Part shown: positions 54,014 to 62,145 of the stretch, one piece after another
Position numbering within the stretch: position 1 is the stretch's first letter
Layout: each line of letters opens with the position of its first letter
NCBI GenBank assembly: GCA_002415135.1
Contig: DIBY01000022.1
Location: forward strand, 1-64,000
Direction: 5' to 3'
Length of the DNA stretch: 64,000 nt
From: Flavobacteriales bacterium UBA5040
GTDB lineage: Bacteria; Bacteroidota; Bacteroidia; Flavobacteriales; Weeksellaceae
Notes under the pieces: model-generated
The model's database searches: none
What the model saw: only the letters and a program-made list of their open reading frames with translations
Told to the model about the DNA's origin: nothing
Program-made: the position numbers and the translations under genes

Positions 54014-55384
54014 TTAATCCAGTAAGTTTTCAGCTGATTCTTCTAAACTTTGAGGAAGATTTTTCTTATTCTTAATTCCCAAAGATTTTAATTTTTTGGT
54101 TTGAATGATCAGGTTGTCATTTCCAGTGGAAAGTTGCTTGAAAGCATCGTTGTAAACGTTTTTAGCGTTGTCGATATTCTTTCCCAGTTTTTCTAGATTG
54201 TCTACAAATCCCACAAACTTGTCATATAATTTTGCTCCGCGTTCTGCAATTTCCGTGGCATTTTTGTTTTGGTATTCGCGCTTCCAAAGATCTGCGACTA
54301 ATTTTAATGAAGTAATTAAATTACTGGGATTCAGTAGTAATATTCGTTTATCATACGCGAAGTTCCATAAATTCGGATCTGCCTGCATCGCAGCAATATA
54401 AGCGGGTTCACTCGGAATAAACATCATGACAAAATCCAAAGATTTGTCATAATCATCGTAAGCTTTGTCACTTAATTGTTTGATGTGATTTTTTACGGAA
54501 GACAAATGTTGGTTGAGTTTCATTTGATACAATTCATCGTCGTTTTCGTCTACCAGTTCAATAAAAGCCGTCAAAGAAACTTTCGAATCGATGATTACAT
54601 TTCTTTCGTCAGGGTATTTTACAACCGCATCCGGACGCATTTTCTTTCCTGAGAATTCTGAAAATAGCGCTTTGTTATCTTCGTCCCGAAGTTCATGTTC
54701 CAGAAAATATTCTCTTCCTTTTACTAAACCCGATTTCTCAAGAATACTTTCCAAGATCATCTCGCCCCAATTTCCTTGAGTCTTGCTTTCGCCTTTTAAC
54801 GCTCGTGTTAATCGCTTAGCATCTTCGGAAATCTGTTGATTAAGAAGTGCTAATTCCTTTACTTTTTCACCTAAAGAGAATCTTTCTTTTGATTCTTTGT
54901 CATAGGTTTCGCCCACTTTATTTCTAAGTTCATTAATTTTTTCCTGAAAAGGTTCCAGAATGTTTTTTAGATTATTTTGGTTTAATGTTGTGAATTTCTC
55001 TGTTTTCTCTTCTAAAATCTTATTGGCTAAATTTTGAAATTCAATTTTCGCCAAGTCCTGCATTTTGGAGATTTCTTCTTTTTGAGTTTCTAAAAGAATT
55101 TGAAGGTTATCATTTTTGGCGGCGAGTTGTGACTGAAGAACAATGAGATCTTGTTTTTCAGTTTGCAAATTGTTGATCTCTGATTTTAGATTAGAATTGA
55201 GTGCAATATTTTCTTCATTTTTAAAGGTCGAATTTTCTAAATCAGCGCTTGTTCTGATAAAATTTTGATTTAAATCGTCAAATTGTTGTCGTGGAATATG
55301 AGAAGATTTTACAATAAAGTATAAAATGACCGCACCGATAATACCGCCGAAAAGTAATCCTATTAATAGAGAAGTGAAATCCAT
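54014..55384 (-). CDS. rmuC: DNA recombination protein RmuC
   Basis: A 456-residue protein. An N-terminal membrane anchor (about 4-25, LLIGLLFGGIIGAVILYFIV) is followed by a coiled coil (about 30-175) and the RmuC nuclease-like domain (about 190-400), with blocks KGESKTQGNWGEMILE, KMRPDAVVKYPDERNVIIDSK (in part) and FVMMFIPSEPAYIAA. RmuC limits DNA rearrangements at inverted repeats, and the domain has a restriction-nuclease fold. Length and order are normal. It is on the same strand as the TrmH-like gene, 83 bases upstream of it. Confidence 0.93.
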   Translation of the reverse strand: MDFTSLLIGLLFGGIIGAVILYFIVKSSHIPRQQFDDLNQNFIRTSADLENSTFKNEENIALNSNLKSEINNLQTEKQDLIVLQSQLAAKNDNLQILLETQKEEISKMQDLAKIEFQNLANKILEEKTEKFTTLNQNNLKNILEPFQEKINELRNKVGETYDKESKERFSLGEKVKELALLNQQISEDAKRLTRALKGESKTQGNWGEMILESILEKSGLVKGREYFLEHELRDEDNKALFSEFSGKKMRPDAVVKYPDERNVIIDSKVSLTAFIELVDENDDELYQMKLNQHLSSVKNHIKQLSDKAYDDYDKSLDFVMMFIPSEPAYIAAMQADPNLWNFAYDKRILLLNPSNLITSLKLVADLWKREYQNKNATEIAERGAKLYDKFVGFVDNLEKLGKNIDNAKNVYNDAFKQLSTGNDNLIIQTKKLKSLGIKNKKNLPQSLEESAENLLD

Positions 55385-55506
55385 GTTTCAAAAGTAGGAA
55401 GAATAATGTGGTTTTTCAGCTTTGTGGAAAAGTTCTTTTATAAAGGATATTAAGAATTACGGATTCTTGTGATTGAAGTGATTTGTTCGACAAGATGCAC
55501 TATTTC

Positions 55507-55601
55507 TAGCCGTGATCGCAGTGGCATCCTTTTTCTTTTTTAGTTGGCAAATGCGATGGCAAAAAGAAAAAGATACAACGGAGAGCGCGATTAAGCTCCT
55601 G
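55507..55601 (+). repeat. REP-like dispersed repeat, copy B (most complete)
   Basis: Begins TAGCCGTGATCGC, continues AGTGGCATCC, T-run, inner arms TTGGC / GGC and an A-run, then GATACAACGGAGAGCGCGA and AAGCTCCT. Copies A, C and D share these blocks in the same order. It lies between rmuC and the pncB terminator. Confidence 0.65.
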
Positions 55602-55610
55602 AAAAACAGC

Positions 55611-55644
55611 ACAAAAAAAGCTACTTGATTGATTCAAATAGCTT
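55611..55644 (-). terminator. Terminator of pncB
   Basis: Interrupted stem AAGCTA(C)TTGA / TCAA(A)TAGCTT with a 5-base loop; on the minus strand a T-run follows. Confidence 0.75.
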
Positions 55645-55658
55645 ATTACTTAAAAGTA

Positions 55659-56840
55659 TTATTCTTTTATTCTTAAAAACTCCTTTGCCAGTTCAATCAT
55701 TTTCGGATCGCCCGTATATTTTCCATGTTCGTCGGAAAGTTTTACGGTCGGAATCCAATCGCCGTTAATGGATTGTGCTCCAATCAATTTCATGACAATG
55801 TTCATTGGTTTTAAACCGACATCGTTTGTTAGATTTGTACCGATTCCGAACGAAATTCCGATTCGTCCTTTGCAAGCTTTCGTAATTTCTTCCACTTTTT
55901 CTAAATTCAAACCATCTGAAAAAATAATATATTTGAATAAAGGATTGATGCCATTTTTTTGGTAATGATCAATGGTTTTATTCGCAAATTCAATGGGATC
56001 GCCGCTGTCATGACGAACGCCGTCAAAAAGTTTTGCGAATTTTTTATCAAACTGCTGAAAGAAAACTTCCGTCGTGTAAGTGTCAGAAAGCGCAACTCCC
56101 AAATCGCCGCGGTACACGTCAACCCAATGTTCCAGCGAAAGCGCATTGGCCATTTTAAATCCGTATTCTGCGGCGTGAAACATAAACCATTCGTGAGCAT
56201 GCGTACCAATTGGTTTTACGCCGTATTTCATTGCAAAGTGAACATTAGAACTACCAATGAAATTTTTTGTTTGATTATTTTTAACCAAAGAATCTACAAC
56301 CAGATCGTGAACTTTATAAGAATGTCTTCTGCGCGTCCCAAATTCTGCAAAAGTAACATTCAGGCGATCTAATTGCTGGGCTTTTTCGAGTGTTTTTTGA
56401 ATCACCACTTCATTGGAATTACGCTCCATGTGATTCATTTCGTAATGCAATTCTGAAATCAGAGCCAGGATCGGAACTTCCCATAAAATTGTTCGATACC
56501 ATTCGCCTTCCACGGTAACTTCCAGAGATTCTTCTGTTTGTATAATGTTGACTTCGGTTGGATCGTAATGATAACCGCCCAGAAAATCCAAATAGGGAAG
56601 GTCTAAATACGGACAGGTTTCCCGTAAGTATTTTTTTTCGTCTTTAGTTAGCTTCAGTTCCGCCATCGCGTTGATCGATCTTCTTAATTCTTCGGCGAAT
56701 CCAGGCGGGAAATGATGTTTTCCCCGATTGATGAACTGGTACTTTACTTTCTCATTTGGGAAAAGTTTGATCACCGCATTTTGCATGGTGATCTTGTAAA
56801 AATCATTATCGAGAATAGACTTGAGACGAACTTCAATCAT
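55659..56840 (-). CDS. pncB: Nicotinate phosphoribosyltransferase
   Basis: A 393-residue cytoplasmic enzyme of the NAD salvage (Preiss-Handler) pathway that joins nicotinate and PRPP. Blocks are SILDNDFYKITMQNAV at the start, EFGTRRRHSYKVHD near 180 and GTHAHEWFM near 225 with the phosphorylated-His region, then RHDSGDPIEFA. A longer frame starts at 56882 with an odd hydrophobic prefix; ATG at 56840 gives the normal N-terminus. Functionally it precedes nadD, which is 52 kb away here. Confidence 0.93.
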   Translation of the reverse strand: MIEVRLKSILDNDFYKITMQNAVIKLFPNEKVKYQFINRGKHHFPPGFAEELRRSINAMAELKLTKDEKKYLRETCPYLDLPYLDFLGGYHYDPTEVNIIQTEESLEVTVEGEWYRTILWEVPILALISELHYEMNHMERNSNEVVIQKTLEKAQQLDRLNVTFAEFGTRRRHSYKVHDLVVDSLVKNNQTKNFIGSSNVHFAMKYGVKPIGTHAHEWFMFHAAEYGFKMANALSLEHWVDVYRGDLGVALSDTYTTEVFFQQFDKKFAKLFDGVRHDSGDPIEFANKTIDHYQKNGINPLFKYIIFSDGLNLEKVEEITKACKGRIGISFGIGTNLTNDVGLKPMNIVMKLIGAQSINGDWIPTVKLSDEHGKYTGDPKMIELAKEFLRIKE

Positions 56841-56880
56841 AGTTTGTTGTATGTAGAAACAAATGTAAAAATTCAAAAAC

Positions 56881-56909
56881 AAAAATCGCCTTTAAAAAGA
56901 CGATTTTTT
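56881..56909 (-). terminator. Terminator of dps
   Basis: Stem AAATCGTCTT / AAGGCGATTT on the minus strand (one G-T pair), followed by a T-run, 22 bases after the dps stop. Confidence 0.75.
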
Positions 56910-56930
56910 CAATGAGTATGCATTTAAAGC

Positions 56931-57407
56931 TTATTTCCCTAAGTAAGAATTGTACATCCAAACTTCTTTTTCCTGTTCGGTAATATAATCACTCATTTGC
57001 GAATTGGTTCCTTCGTCGCCAGCTTTTTCAGTCATATCTAAAATTTCCCTCTGTAAATCAATAACAATTTTAAAGGAAGCCAAAATATTTTCAACTGCTT
57101 TGTTCGCGTCAGAAACTTCTTTACTTTCTTTAATAGTAGAAAGTGTCAAGTAATCTGAATAATTATGATTCGGCGTAGAACCTAAAGTAAGAATTCTTTC
57201 TGCGATCTCATCTATTTTCAAAACTAAAGTATTGTATAGTTCTTCAAATTTAGGATGAAGCGTAAAGAATTTATCTCCTTTTATATTCCAGTGAGCTCCT
57301 CTTGTATTCTGATAAAAAACAGAGTAATCGGCTAAAAGGATATTTAATTTTTCTGAAATCTGTTGACAGTCGGTCTCGTTTAAACCGATAATTTTTGAAT
57401 TGTTCAT
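56931..57407 (-). CDS. dps: Dps-family ferritin-like DNA-protection protein
   Basis: A 158-residue Dps protein that forms a 12-mer, binds DNA non-specifically and oxidises Fe(II) with peroxide. The inter-subunit ferroxidase ligands are visible: His in RGAHWNIKG near 46, and the Asp/Glu in HPKFEELYNTLVLKIDEIAER near 58-75. A frame opens seven codons earlier; the ATG at 57407 (MNNSKIIGL) is preferred. Single gene with terminator. Its four-helix bundle differs from the exported ferritin-like pair at 35.6 kb, which lacks these blocks. Confidence 0.92.
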   Translation of the reverse strand: MNNSKIIGLNETDCQQISEKLNILLADYSVFYQNTRGAHWNIKGDKFFTLHPKFEELYNTLVLKIDEIAERILTLGSTPNHNYSDYLTLSTIKESKEVSDANKAVENILASFKIVIDLQREILDMTEKAGDEGTNSQMSDYITEQEKEVWMYNSYLGK

Positions 57408-57511
57408 AGTGCAATTATTTAAACTCAAAGGTACTGAAGTTAAAACCCGTTCCCAAGTTAAAGCGATTGATGAAAGCTATTCAAATAATTACTTATGATT
57501 AATAAAATCAA

Positions 57512-59143
57512 TTACTGTTTAATAAATTTAAAGGTTTTCAAACCCTCCGAAGTTTTAATAGAAATGATATAAGTCGCAGATGGCAAATGATTAACGTCAA
57601 TTGTTTTTGATTTTTCAGTCATAATTAATTTTCCGCTTAAATCAAAAATGAATACTTTTTCAATATCGAGTTTTGATGTTTTAATGTGGAGGAAATCTTT
57701 GGCTGGGTTCGGGTAAACAATCAAATCGGACTTTACTTCTGCGGTTCCTAATCCTTGCGCTAAAGTGACTGGCTCTCGAAAGAAAGAAACTTCCATCAAT
57801 TCTTTTGGCAGAACTTCAAAGAAATAAGCTTCGCAAGTATAATCTGTAAAATCTTCCGTTTCGACATTGCTGATATAAAAACTCTCTGTCGTAACCGGTG
57901 TTTTCTGATCCAAATTTTTAAACCAAGTATATTGATATGCATCACCCGAAAGGGTTTGAGGTAAAGTCGCGGCATTTCCTAAACTTGCATAAACAGTTTT
58001 TGGCTCATCATATCTTTGCGGCGAATAAGTGAAATCTGCCATCGATTTTTCTTTGACTAAAAAGTTTTTAAGGTCTTGTTTCGTAAACCGATTATTATCG
58101 ATAAAAGTGAGCGCCGGAACCGTTTCTGGAATTTCACCTGAAAGTTGATTTCCATTTAAAGACAACATCTGTAGCTTTTTTAACTGTAAAATAGAACTTG
58201 GGAAAGCTCCAGAAATTAAATTGTTATCAAGGTAAACCTGTTCTAGATTTTGCAATCCGTTCAAGCTTTCAAACCCGCCAGAGATTTGATTATCTGAAAA
58301 TTTCAAGTGAATAAGCGCCGTTAATTGTGAAAGTTGTGTAGGGAAATTGGTCAATTGATTTCCAGACAAATTCAACCATTCTAAGTTTTTCAGTTGTGCT
58401 AAAGGTGAAGTGAAATTGGGTAAAATAGTATTGTTGCTTAAGTCGAGAGTCCGAAGCTGTGCGAGCATTCCGACTTCTGCCGGGATTTTTGTTAATTGAT
58501 TTCCCGAAAGATCTAGTTCTTTTAAAGAAATTAAGGTTGAAAGATAATTGAAATTCTGAGTAATTGAATTATTACTTAAGTTCAGAAATTCAAGTTTTGT
58601 TAAAGTGGAAATTTTTTGTGGAACCGCATTTAAACCGATGTGCGCTAAATCCAGAACTTCCACCTGAGGAAAGTTTTGTAGAAAAGTTTCTATATCTGCG
58701 AACACAAAAGTGTTGTTTCCTACCGAAATTTCTTGAAGTTGTGATAGTGGTAAAATTGCTGCCGTAGGATCACCGGAAAACCGGTTATTGCTTAAGTCCA
58801 GCCGAACTAAATTGCTTAAACCTGAAATGGATGTAGATACTTCCCCCGTTAACTGGTTGGAACTTAAATCCAGTTTTTCAAGTTTTGTTAAACCTGCAAC
58901 GGCAACTGGGTAATTTCCTTTTAATGCATTGCCTCGCAAATTGATTTCGGAGACGTTTCCATTTTTAATCTTAATGCCATACCAGTATTTTGGATCTTTT
59001 TCTAAATCCCAAATTGTACTCCACGTTTCTCCGGAAGTAGCATTATATAAACTGACTAAATAAGCTCTTTCCGCAAATGAAATGCTCCATTTTTGTCCAA
59101 AACAAAGGCTGGAAAGAAGAAGAAAGAATAAAGTTTTTTTCAC
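57512..59143 (-). CDS. Leucine-rich-repeat protein exported by the type IX system
   Basis: A 543-residue protein. It appears to start at a GTG (59143, MKKTLFFLLLSSLCFGQ), which gives a classic signal peptide. The frame runs nine codons further to a TTG, but no ATG is available. After a capping segment come about 12 leucine-rich repeats (residues about 60-365, consensus LxxLxxLDLSxNxLxG). Residues about 375-450 are Ig-like/beta. The C-terminal 75 residues form a type A T9SS sorting domain (VYPNPAKDFLHI, then LPSATYIISIKTSEG). It is therefore predicted to be secreted and cell-surface attached. Its ligand is unknown. Confidence 0.85.
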   Translation of the reverse strand: MKKTLFFLLLSSLCFGQKWSISFAERAYLVSLYNATSGETWSTIWDLEKDPKYWYGIKIKNGNVSEINLRGNALKGNYPVAVAGLTKLEKLDLSSNQLTGEVSTSISGLSNLVRLDLSNNRFSGDPTAAILPLSQLQEISVGNNTFVFADIETFLQNFPQVEVLDLAHIGLNAVPQKISTLTKLEFLNLSNNSITQNFNYLSTLISLKELDLSGNQLTKIPAEVGMLAQLRTLDLSNNTILPNFTSPLAQLKNLEWLNLSGNQLTNFPTQLSQLTALIHLKFSDNQISGGFESLNGLQNLEQVYLDNNLISGAFPSSILQLKKLQMLSLNGNQLSGEIPETVPALTFIDNNRFTKQDLKNFLVKEKSMADFTYSPQRYDEPKTVYASLGNAATLPQTLSGDAYQYTWFKNLDQKTPVTTESFYISNVETEDFTDYTCEAYFFEVLPKELMEVSFFREPVTLAQGLGTAEVKSDLIVYPNPAKDFLHIKTSKLDIEKVFIFDLSGKLIMTEKSKTIDVNHLPSATYIISIKTSEGLKTFKFIKQ

Positions 59144-59244
59144 CGATATTTTAGTTTTTTTGCAATACAAATATATACTAAAAGTTGATTCGTGAAATTT
59201 TTTTGAATAAAATAGAATTTGGCTTTTTAAGAAATTTCGAAGAA

Positions 59245-60081
59245 TTAGTTGACGCTGGTATCAATCTGCATTTGAGTGGCCAGTTCAATTCCGGCTTCTT
59301 CCAGTTTTGTTTTCAATTTGATCAAGGCATCACTTTTAACCTGCATAATATTTTCTCCACTTTTCATAAAAAAACGGGCTTGCAAATAGAAAATGCCAAA
59401 TGACTGTTTCAAAATAATTACCTGAGCATCATCAATATGATCAGTGAAATCAAAACTTCTAACTTCATCTAAAATAACCTGAGTCGTTTTCTCCAGATCC
59501 TGATTGGCAGCGACCTGTAGCTCTAAAAAAACTTTTCTTTGTCCAGAAGAAGAGTAATTCGTAAACGGTGCACTGAAAATTAATTGGTTCGGCACAAATA
59601 CTTTTTTCCCTTCATCAGTAATGATCTTGGTGGTTAAAAAGCCAATTTTTTCAACAACGCCCGTAACGTCTTTTATCGAAATATAATCTCCAGGTCCAAA
59701 GGATTTATCGATTCCAACTAAGGCTCCAGAGAACATCGACGAAACCAAATCCTTTAAAGCAACACCAGCGACCACACCGGCAACTCCCAAACTTCCAATA
59801 AATTTCAGAACAAAACCGCCCATTCCCATTATTTCTAAGGAGATAAAAGCACCTGAAAGGATAATGAGAAATTTGAAAACTTTAATTAAAGTAACAATCG
59901 ATTTGTTTTTACTTTTCGGGAAAAATTTGTGAAAAATCTTCACAGAAACTCTACTCAGAAAAGAACTCATGGTTAAAAAGAGGATAAAGACCAAGATTCC
60001 AACGGCTAGTCGCGGAGTCGCCTCTGCAAAACCTCTATACCATTTATCGAGCACGGACATTATTGTTTCGTAATAGTTCAT
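59245..60081 (-). CDS. Mechanosensitive channel of the MscS family
   Basis: A 278-residue inner-membrane protein. Three transmembrane segments lie at about 20-42, 65-85 and 88-118; the third is the pore helix with the Gly/Ala pattern (FIGSLGVAGVVAGVALKDL) and leads to SSMFSGALVGIDKSFGPGDYI, a typical MscS block. The cytoplasmic domain is small, about 160 residues. Opens on membrane tension to release solutes. Its start lies 97 bases from the divergent rnpB. Confidence 0.9.
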   Translation of the reverse strand: MNYYETIMSVLDKWYRGFAEATPRLAVGILVFILFLTMSSFLSRVSVKIFHKFFPKSKNKSIVTLIKVFKFLIILSGAFISLEIMGMGGFVLKFIGSLGVAGVVAGVALKDLVSSMFSGALVGIDKSFGPGDYISIKDVTGVVEKIGFLTTKIITDEGKKVFVPNQLIFSAPFTNYSSSGQRKVFLELQVAANQDLEKTTQVILDEVRSFDFTDHIDDAQVIILKQSFGIFYLQARFFMKSGENIMQVKSDALIKLKTKLEEAGIELATQMQIDTSVN

Positions 60082-60167
60082 AATTCAAATGTATCAAAAA
60101 TTGACAAGTTCTTGTCATAGCAAAATTCTTTCCAAAAAAATGAAGGCGGTACATTTTCAACTTTATG

Positions 60168-60175
60168 TATCTTTG
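60168..60175 (+). promoter_or_regulatory. Promoter -7 box of rnpB
   Basis: TATCTTTG ends four bases before the first base of the RNA as judged from the P1 helix. No good -33 box is seen. Confidence 0.6.
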
Positions 60176-60178
60176 TCG

Positions 60179-60511
60179 CCCACAAGAAAAACAGCCTGTT
60201 GATTCCAGATTCGTTTGGGGTAGGAAAGTCCGGACACCATAGGGCAGCAAAGCGGATAACATCCGTCGGTCGTGAGATCAGGACAAGTGCAACAGAAAGT
60301 ATGTATATTAATTTATAGTGAAACCAGGTAAACTCTTTGCGGTGCAATGTTAAGTATATCGGATTTTTTCAGCAATGAAAATAGGAGCGGCTCGTTCCAA
60401 AAACCGAGGGGTAATCAGCTAAAGTTTTGCAGCAATGTAAGACGTAGATAAATAACAGGCATTTTGACTTCGGTCAATTTACAGAATCCGGCTTATCGTT
60501 TTTCTTGTGGG
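60179..60511 (+). ncRNA. rnpB: RNase P RNA (bacterial type A)
   Basis: The catalytic RNA of RNase P, which removes 5' leaders from tRNAs. The ends pair as helix P1 (CCCACAAGAAAAA at 60179-60191 with TTTTTCTTGTGGG at 60499-60511). Universally conserved blocks are present: GTAGGAAAGTCCGGAC near 60220, an ACAGAAAG block near 60293, GGTAAACTC near 60327, and the 3' block CAGAATCCGGCTTA near 60482. The length of 333 bases is normal for Bacteroidota. It lies between the divergent MscS-type gene and a terminator shared with PPK2. Confidence 0.95.
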
Positions 60512-60518
60512 TTTTTAT

Positions 60519-60550
60519 AAAAAAGCAGAATTTAAATTCCTGCTTTTTTT
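60519..60550. terminator. Bidirectional terminator between rnpB and ppk2
   Basis: Stem AAAAGCAG / CTGCTTTT with inner AATTT / AAATT pairing, A-run on the left and T-run on the right. Confidence 0.8.
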
Positions 60551-60590
60551 ATTTTCGCCATTCACCATTCACGTTTTTGCATTCTTACTG

Positions 60591-61460
60591 CTATTCGCTT
60601 TCCAGTTCTTTTTTCGCGTCTTCCAATGCTAAGGTTTCTTTTTCTGAAAGTTCGGGATATTTTAAATCCATTTTTTCCATGGCATCAATGATAATTTGAA
60701 TCGCCGCAACTCTTGTAAACCATTTATTATCAGCCGGAATTACGAACCAAGGCGCGTAATCTTTTGAAGTTTCATTAATGGCTTCTTGGTAAGCATTCAT
60801 ATAATCCTTCCACAAAGCTCTTTCCGCCAAGTCAGCGGATGAGAATTTCCAGTTTTTATCTTCTTCATTAATTCGGTCCAGGAATCTTTCTTTCTGTTCT
60901 TTCTGCGAAACATTTAGAAAAATTTTAATGATCGTAGTTCCATTATCAGCTAGGTGTTTTTCAAAATTTCTAATACTTTCATATCGGTTTTTCCAGAATT
61001 CATTATCAAAATCATCGACATCTTTCCAAACCTTTTCGCTTAAATTATATTCGGGATGAACTTTACAGACCAAAACACTTTCATAGTGGCTTCTGTTGAA
61101 AATTCCGATCTTTCCTTTTTCAGGTAGGGCCAGATAATGTCTCCAGAGAAAATCGTGAGCATATTCTTTATCGTTTGGCGTTTTGAAACTGGTGACCGTA
61201 CAACCTTGCGGATTTACGCCACCGAAAACATGCTTGATAAGGGAGTCTTTTCCAGCAGCATCCATGGCTTGAAGAACAATTAGTATCGATTTACTGCCAT
61301 CGCTGTACAATCTCTCCTGAAGTTCTCTCAGTTTTTCCTGCTCTTCAGCCAACATTTTTTTTCCATCGTCTTTGGATAATTTTCCTTCATATTCGGTCGA
61401 ATAATCTTTCATAGAGAATTTTCCGTCTACCATGAAATTATCTGTAAAATCTAAATCCAT
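60591..61460 (-). CDS. ppk2: Polyphosphate kinase 2 family nucleotide phosphotransferase
   Basis: A 289-residue cytoplasmic PPK2 enzyme that transfers phosphate between polyphosphate and nucleotides. Walker A-like block LQAMDAAGKDSL lies at residues 63-74, a second block GVNPQGCTVTSFK at 81, GIFNRSHYESVLV near 118, and the lid/Walker B region RFLDRINEEDKNWKFS near 195. Single PPK2 domain, class I/III type; the preferred direction (making ATP/GTP or polyP) cannot be told. Lies 40 bases past the rnpB terminator. Confidence 0.88.
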   Translation of the reverse strand: MDLDFTDNFMVDGKFSMKDYSTEYEGKLSKDDGKKMLAEEQEKLRELQERLYSDGSKSILIVLQAMDAAGKDSLIKHVFGGVNPQGCTVTSFKTPNDKEYAHDFLWRHYLALPEKGKIGIFNRSHYESVLVCKVHPEYNLSEKVWKDVDDFDNEFWKNRYESIRNFEKHLADNGTTIIKIFLNVSQKEQKERFLDRINEEDKNWKFSSADLAERALWKDYMNAYQEAINETSKDYAPWFVIPADNKWFTRVAAIQIIIDAMEKMDLKYPELSEKETLALEDAKKELESE

Positions 61461-61479
61461 AATTTTAATATTTGTACTA

Positions 61480-61515
61480 AAATAAAAAAAATCATTTCAA
61501 TAATGAAATGATTTT
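61480..61515 (-). terminator. Terminator of the DUF1573 gene
   Basis: Stem AAAATCATTTCA / TGAAATGATTTT with a 4-base loop; on the minus strand it is followed by a T-run. Confidence 0.85.
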
Positions 61516-61544
61516 AAATTTTTATCTGTAAAAACAAATTACAT

Positions 61545-62018
61545 TTATTTTGCAACAGCTCTTTTTGCTTTTGCAGCAGGTGCAGCTTTTTCCATTTTCA
61601 TCATGGTAGTTTCTGCTTTAGCTGTAGCTTGCGGAGCTATCGCAACTGCTGGAGAATCTGTAACATTTCCTTTAATGGTAATCACTGATCTGCTGTTTTC
61701 AGAATCATTAGAATATACTTCGATGATTTTGGTAAAAGGACCTGCGATTTTCGTATCGTAACCCACTTTTAATTCAGCTGTTTTTCCTGGCATAATTGGG
61801 TCTTTCGTAACTTCAGGAGTTGTACAACCACAAGATGCTTGAGTCCGTGTAATAATAAGAGGTTTGTCTCCCGTATTTTTAATAACGAAAACTCTATGTC
61901 CATCTGCACCAACGGCAACATTTCCATATTCGTAAACGGTCTTGTCAAAAGAAATGGTTTGTGCAGAAGCGAGTGCAAAAGATCCGGCTAAAAACAGACC
62001 TGCGAAGATTTTTTTCAT
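61545..62018 (-). CDS. DUF1573 domain protein with Ala/Lys-rich tail
   Basis: A 157-residue exported protein, started at the ATG at 62018 (MKKIFAGLFLAGSFALASAQ), which gives a signal peptide; a longer frame reaches 62096 without one. The Ig-like DUF1573 domain (about 25-120) has the family block QASCGCTTPEVTKDPI with two Cys. The last 30 residues are Ala/Lys/Met-rich (KMEKAAPAAKAKRAVAK in part), unusual next to the globular domain. Function of the family is unknown. Divergent from valS. Confidence 0.8.
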   Translation of the reverse strand: MKKIFAGLFLAGSFALASAQTISFDKTVYEYGNVAVGADGHRVFVIKNTGDKPLIITRTQASCGCTTPEVTKDPIMPGKTAELKVGYDTKIAGPFTKIIEVYSNDSENSRSVITIKGNVTDSPAVAIAPQATAKAETTMMKMEKAAPAAKAKRAVAK

Positions 62019-62111
62019 TTTTTTATTTTTTAAAAATTTGGTTATTTGATTGAATTTAACAAACAAAGTTAAATATTTTTTTATTAGTAAGGTCAATTTT
62101 TTTTATTTCCC

Positions 62112-62119
62112 TATTTTTG
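62112..62119 (+). promoter_or_regulatory. Promoter -7 box of valS
   Basis: TATTTTTG matches TAnnTTTG and ends 26 bases before the valS start. Confidence 0.5.
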
Positions 62120-62145
62120 CACCTATTAAGCCAAAGATATATTAT

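Noticed and set aside
56841..56882. Longer pncB start
   Set aside because: The added residues are hydrophobic and not part of the family.
60044..60347. Two minus-strand open frames
   Set aside because: They cover the RNase P RNA and have no protein family character.
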